A DNA stretch of 64,000 bases, taken from NCBI GenBank assembly GCA_016705365.1, contig JADIYI010000002.1:124001-188000 (forward strand). Direction: 5' to 3'. The notes under the pieces are model-generated. The model saw only the letters and a program-made list of their open reading frames with translations, had not been told where the DNA came from and did no database searches. Shown here in pieces: positions 61,515 to 64,000 of this stretch. The DNA is from Gammaproteobacteria bacterium (GTDB lineage Bacteria > Pseudomonadota > Gammaproteobacteria > Pseudomonadales > UBA5518). Positions within the stretch are counted from its first letter, which is position 1. Every line of letters starts with the position of its first letter. The position numbers were made by a program, and so were the translations under genes.

Positions 61515-62627
61515 TCAGCGCGCTTGCCGCAACAGCCGCAGCAGGCGAGCCAGGGCGCCTCGCGCCTGCCTGACGGGCGCGGGCGGCGCTGCGGCGGCGA
61601 GCCGGACCCGCAATTCATGCACCAGCTTGGCAAGCTCGGGTGGCTCGATGGTGGCCGCATCGAGTGGGGAGCGCCCCAGTTGACACGCGAGCCAGGCGAT
61701 GGACTCGGGGCAATAACGCAACAGATCCGCTTCGCCCTGCACGGCGCTGTGATCGGCGACCGGGCTTTCCGCGAACGGGTGTTGCAGCCGCTCCTCCATC
61801 CAGGCGATGTCCGCGCGCCGGGCGTCCAGTACGGGGCGCACCAGTGCGGCGTGAAAGCGCAGTGGTGGCCCGCCGAGTTCGCGAAGGCGGGTCTTCAGCA
61901 ATGCGTTTTCACGCAAGGCCCGCTCGCCCGCGCCGAATCCGGGGCCGTACTTGCGATATGCGTAGAGCAGGCGGATCGCGGGCAGCGAGAGACTGTCATT
62001 GATGCGTTGCACCGCGGCACCATCGCAGCGGATGCCGAGGCGCGCGCAGAAATCCTGCACCACGCAGTTCCCGGGAAAGCTGGCGGGCGCGAACGACCAG
62101 TAAGCCACGCGCTCGCGCCCGAGTACCGTTTCGAATTTTTCAAAGCGTTCGCGGTAGCGCGGATAATTCTGTTCGAGCCTGAAGGAGCCGAGGCCGCTCT
62201 TGACTCGCTGCTGGAACACGCTTTCCATGAAGGCGAGCGGTGAGCGAACATATCCGACCGCACTGATCCCGGCGGCATGCGGACGGATGAAATCGCACAA
62301 CGCGGCGAATTCCAGCGCGCTGAAATTGGCCAGCAGCTCGGCGGAAAGCAGCGCGGTGCGACCGTCGGCACGCTCGAGTTCACGTGCCAGCGCGGCGCGG
62401 GTGGCCTGAATTTCCTTCTTCACCTCGGCGGGAGTGAGCCCGAGCTTGATGTTGCGGTGATGTTGTTCCGGATGGGCAAGGAAAGCGGCGGCAATGATAT
62501 TCCCCGAACCGCGGCGGCCGAGGTCGAGATTGAAGAATCGAGGATCGGCGAGAGAGCGCAGCAGATAGGTCTGGATCGACGAGCTACCGGTTTTCGGCAT
62601 GCCGTAATGGATGATGCAGGCGCTCAT
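61515..62627 (-). CDS. P-loop sulfotransferase-like protein
   Basis: 370 residues. The start MSACIIHYGMPKTGSSSIQTYL contains the PAPS-binding loop at residues 9-17. A 3'-phosphate-binding segment is probable in ISAVGYVRSPLAFMES (Arg-Ser). The region VAYWSFAPASFPGNCVVQDFCARLGI is of the type seen in bacterial capsule or surface glycan sulfotransferases. The C-terminal 30 residues are basic (RLLRLLRQAR). The acceptor is unknown. Confidence 0.75.
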   Translation of the reverse strand: MSACIIHYGMPKTGSSSIQTYLLRSLADPRFFNLDLGRRGSGNIIAAAFLAHPEQHHRNIKLGLTPAEVKKEIQATRAALARELERADGRTALLSAELLANFSALEFAALCDFIRPHAAGISAVGYVRSPLAFMESVFQQRVKSGLGSFRLEQNYPRYRERFEKFETVLGRERVAYWSFAPASFPGNCVVQDFCARLGIRCDGAAVQRINDSLSLPAIRLLYAYRKYGPGFGAGERALRENALLKTRLRELGGPPLRFHAALVRPVLDARRADIAWMEERLQHPFAESPVADHSAVQGEADLLRYCPESIAWLACQLGRSPLDAATIEPPELAKLVHELRVRLAAAAPPAPVRQARGALARLLRLLRQAR

Positions 62628-62726
62628 GCGCGCTCCCGGGAAGGTATTGGAATATCATGATAGGGGTCATGTTGCGCGGCTTCAATGCACGGCAGTCGGC
62701 GCATCGATACACGAGGAGAGACAGCG

Positions 62727-63626
62727 ATGAGGGGACGCAGATCATTGGTGGGTATCGCGGCGCTGCTGCTTGCGACGTTGGCGGGAGCCGGACCGCCAGC
62801 GCAAGCGCCTTCGCTGGACGAGATCGCCAATACCGGTATCAACGGCATCGGCGAGCTCGGCTTCGTGCAGTTGCGCGATGGCGTGTACGAAGGCGCGCCA
62901 TATGTGGCCGGCGGCGCCGCGCGACCGATGGTGAGCTTGTTGCGCGAGCTCAGCGTGCACGGCGATCTCGATGGCGCTGCGGGGGAGGAGCGTGCGCTGC
63001 TCCTGAGTTCCACTACGGGCGGTAGCGGCGAGCGCATCTACCTCGCGGCGTTCGGTCGTGGCGCGGACGGGCAGATCCGCAACATCGCTTCGGTTCTGGT
63101 CGGGGATCGCGTCAAACTGCGAGCGCTGGCAATCGATTCCCCGCTGCTGGTGCTCGATGTGGTCGAGACCGCGCCCGGCGAGGCTGCCTGTTGCGGGACC
63201 CGGCTGGCGCGGCGCAGTTATCGGCTCGAGGATGCGACACTGCAACTGGTGGGCAACGAAACCCGGGGGCGGCTGTCTCTCGCGGCGATTTCCGGTATCG
63301 AATGGACGCTGGTCGAGCACAACGCAGAGGCGCTGGCCGAAGGCATCAGGGCCCCGACCCTGCGGATCAGCGAGGGCCAGGCCGCCGGGTTCTCCGGATG
63401 CAATAATTTCCATGCTCGCTTGCAGGAGCCTGCGGCGGGCGAGATTCGCCTCGAACCGACCACGATGATCTCCACCCGGATGGCTTGCGAGGAGTCCCGA
63501 TCGGCACTCGAATCGGGCTACCTGGCGGATCTGTCCGCGATCAATCGCTATACCTTTCTGCAGGGTCGTCTGGTACTCGGCTGGCAGCGTGGCGAGAGCA
63601 GTGGTCGGCTGACGTTCCGCCGCTAG
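62727..63626 (+). CDS. Exported META-domain (HslJ-like) protein
   Basis: 299 residues from ATG 62727, with GAGGAGAG upstream. The signal peptide MRGRRSLVGIAALLLATLAG ends about GPPAQA. The first 160 residues have no clear family, but contain ACCGTRLARRSYRLED. The C-terminal part (about 190-299) is a META domain: GIEWTLVEHN, AAGFSGCNNFHARL, TTMISTRMACEES, INRYTFLQGRLVLGW. META-domain proteins lie in the periplasm or outer membrane and are linked to stress and drug resistance in E. coli (HslJ). Confidence 0.82.
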   Translation: MRGRRSLVGIAALLLATLAGAGPPAQAPSLDEIANTGINGIGELGFVQLRDGVYEGAPYVAGGAARPMVSLLRELSVHGDLDGAAGEERALLLSSTTGGSGERIYLAAFGRGADGQIRNIASVLVGDRVKLRALAIDSPLLVLDVVETAPGEAACCGTRLARRSYRLEDATLQLVGNETRGRLSLAAISGIEWTLVEHNAEALAEGIRAPTLRISEGQAAGFSGCNNFHARLQEPAAGEIRLEPTTMISTRMACEESRSALESGYLADLSAINRYTFLQGRLVLGWQRGESSGRLTFRR

Positions 63627-63648
63627 GCGCGCCCCGCGGCGCATGGTC

Positions 63649-64000
63649 TCAATTCTTGCGCCCGCGAATTCCTTTTTCCATCATGATGCGGGTCGCGATT
63701 TCCTCGACGGACAGGTGAGTCGCGTTCAGAAAGGGCACGTGGTAGCGGCTCAGCAGGCCCTCGACCTGGCGCACCTCATCCTCGCACTGGCGCAACGAGG
63801 CGTAGCGGCTTTGCGGGCGGCGCTCGTTGCGGATCGCCGCGAGGCGCTGCGGGTCGATGCTGAGCCCGAACAGCTTGTGCTGATGGGGCAGGAGTTGCGG
63901 CGGCAGGCGTGTGCTCTCGAGATCGTCCTCGGTGATCGGGTAATTCGCGGCGTAGACCCCGAACTGCATCGCAAGGTAGATGCATGACGGCGTCTTGCCG
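63649..64000 (-). CDS. ppsR: PEP synthase regulatory kinase/phosphorylase PpsR, C-terminal part
   Basis: 117 codons up to the window edge; the N-terminus is outside. Visible are [28 protein letters not shown], which is the P-loop-like SGKTP region of the DUF299/PSRP family, then [26 protein letters not shown] and the end [22 protein letters not shown]. The enzyme phosphorylates and reactivates phosphoenolpyruvate synthase with ADP and Pi. ppsA is usually its divergent neighbour and would be right of the window. Confidence 0.93.
   Translation of the reverse strand, partial: GKTPSCIYLAMQFGVYAANYPITEDDLESTRLPPQLLPHQHKLFGLSIDPQRLAAIRNERRPQSRYASLRQCEDEVRQVEGLLSRYHVPFLNATHLSVEEIATRIMMEKGIRGRKN

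Overview
The window is GC-rich, densely packed chromosomal DNA that reads as a gammaproteobacterium. The pointers are a Pseudomonas-type minor pilin cluster (fimU/fimT-pilV-pilW-pilX-pilY1-pilE), a class II ribonucleotide reductase split into NrdJa and NrdJb, ThrH, CysB, YajC and a PpsR-type regulator of PEP synthase. No rRNA, tRNA, IS element, prophage or CRISPR array was seen. Many genes overlap by ATGA or TGATG, so most of the window is organised in operons.

Layout. 1-600: end of a quinone-oxidoreductase-like gene and, converging on it, a very short gene that encodes little more than the retention module of a LapA-type adhesin, with an intact LapG-type TAAG site. 913-7934: type IV pilus minor pilin operon; pilY1 is broken by a single-base frameshift at 6050-6053. 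8065-12495: a sulfotransferase, a LuxR-type regulator with a degenerate receiver, the tail of a lost HlyD/LapC adaptor gene, transaldolase and an M14 zinc hydrolase. 12780-15641: nrdJa-nrdJb below a pair of NrdR boxes. 15975-25274: housekeeping and detoxification genes, including a SOS-boxed dnaE2 without imuA or imuB beside it, DUF808, SDR, GST and MAPEG proteins, and an ElaA acetyltransferase.

25300-39211: catabolism. A minus-strand pair (acyl-CoA ligase, carboxyltransferase) diverges from a plus-strand operon of an NTF2-like protein, two luciferase-like (LLM) oxidoreductases, a second CoA ligase, a DUF1232 protein and an alpha/beta hydrolase. avtA, kbl, a third LLM gene, tdh and a PaaI-type thioesterase follow. 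39208-42867: exonuclease III, solitary yajC, an EthD-like protein, D-cysteine desulfhydrase-like enzyme and 5'-nucleotidase. 42940-49706: an accessory-looking block with a DUF1214-like secreted protein, a TonB-dependent receptor behind a 24-bp palindrome, a small secreted protein and a KstD-like flavoprotein. This suggests uptake and oxidation of a steroid-like or other hydrophobic substrate.

49974-53027: cysB, thrH and pabB. 53328-61508: a tight operon for propionyl-CoA to succinyl-CoA (carboxyltransferase, unusually long biotin carboxylase/BCCP, epimerase, B12 mutase, MeaB), which would take up the propionyl-CoA made by steroid, branched-chain or odd-chain degradation. 61515-64000: a second sulfotransferase-like gene, a META-domain lipoprotein-like protein and the C-terminal part of ppsR.

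A recurring theme is gene decay: two SDR genes are reduced to miniature frames, a possible LLM gene to a 58-codon frame, the adhesin system to fragments, and pilY1 is frameshifted.
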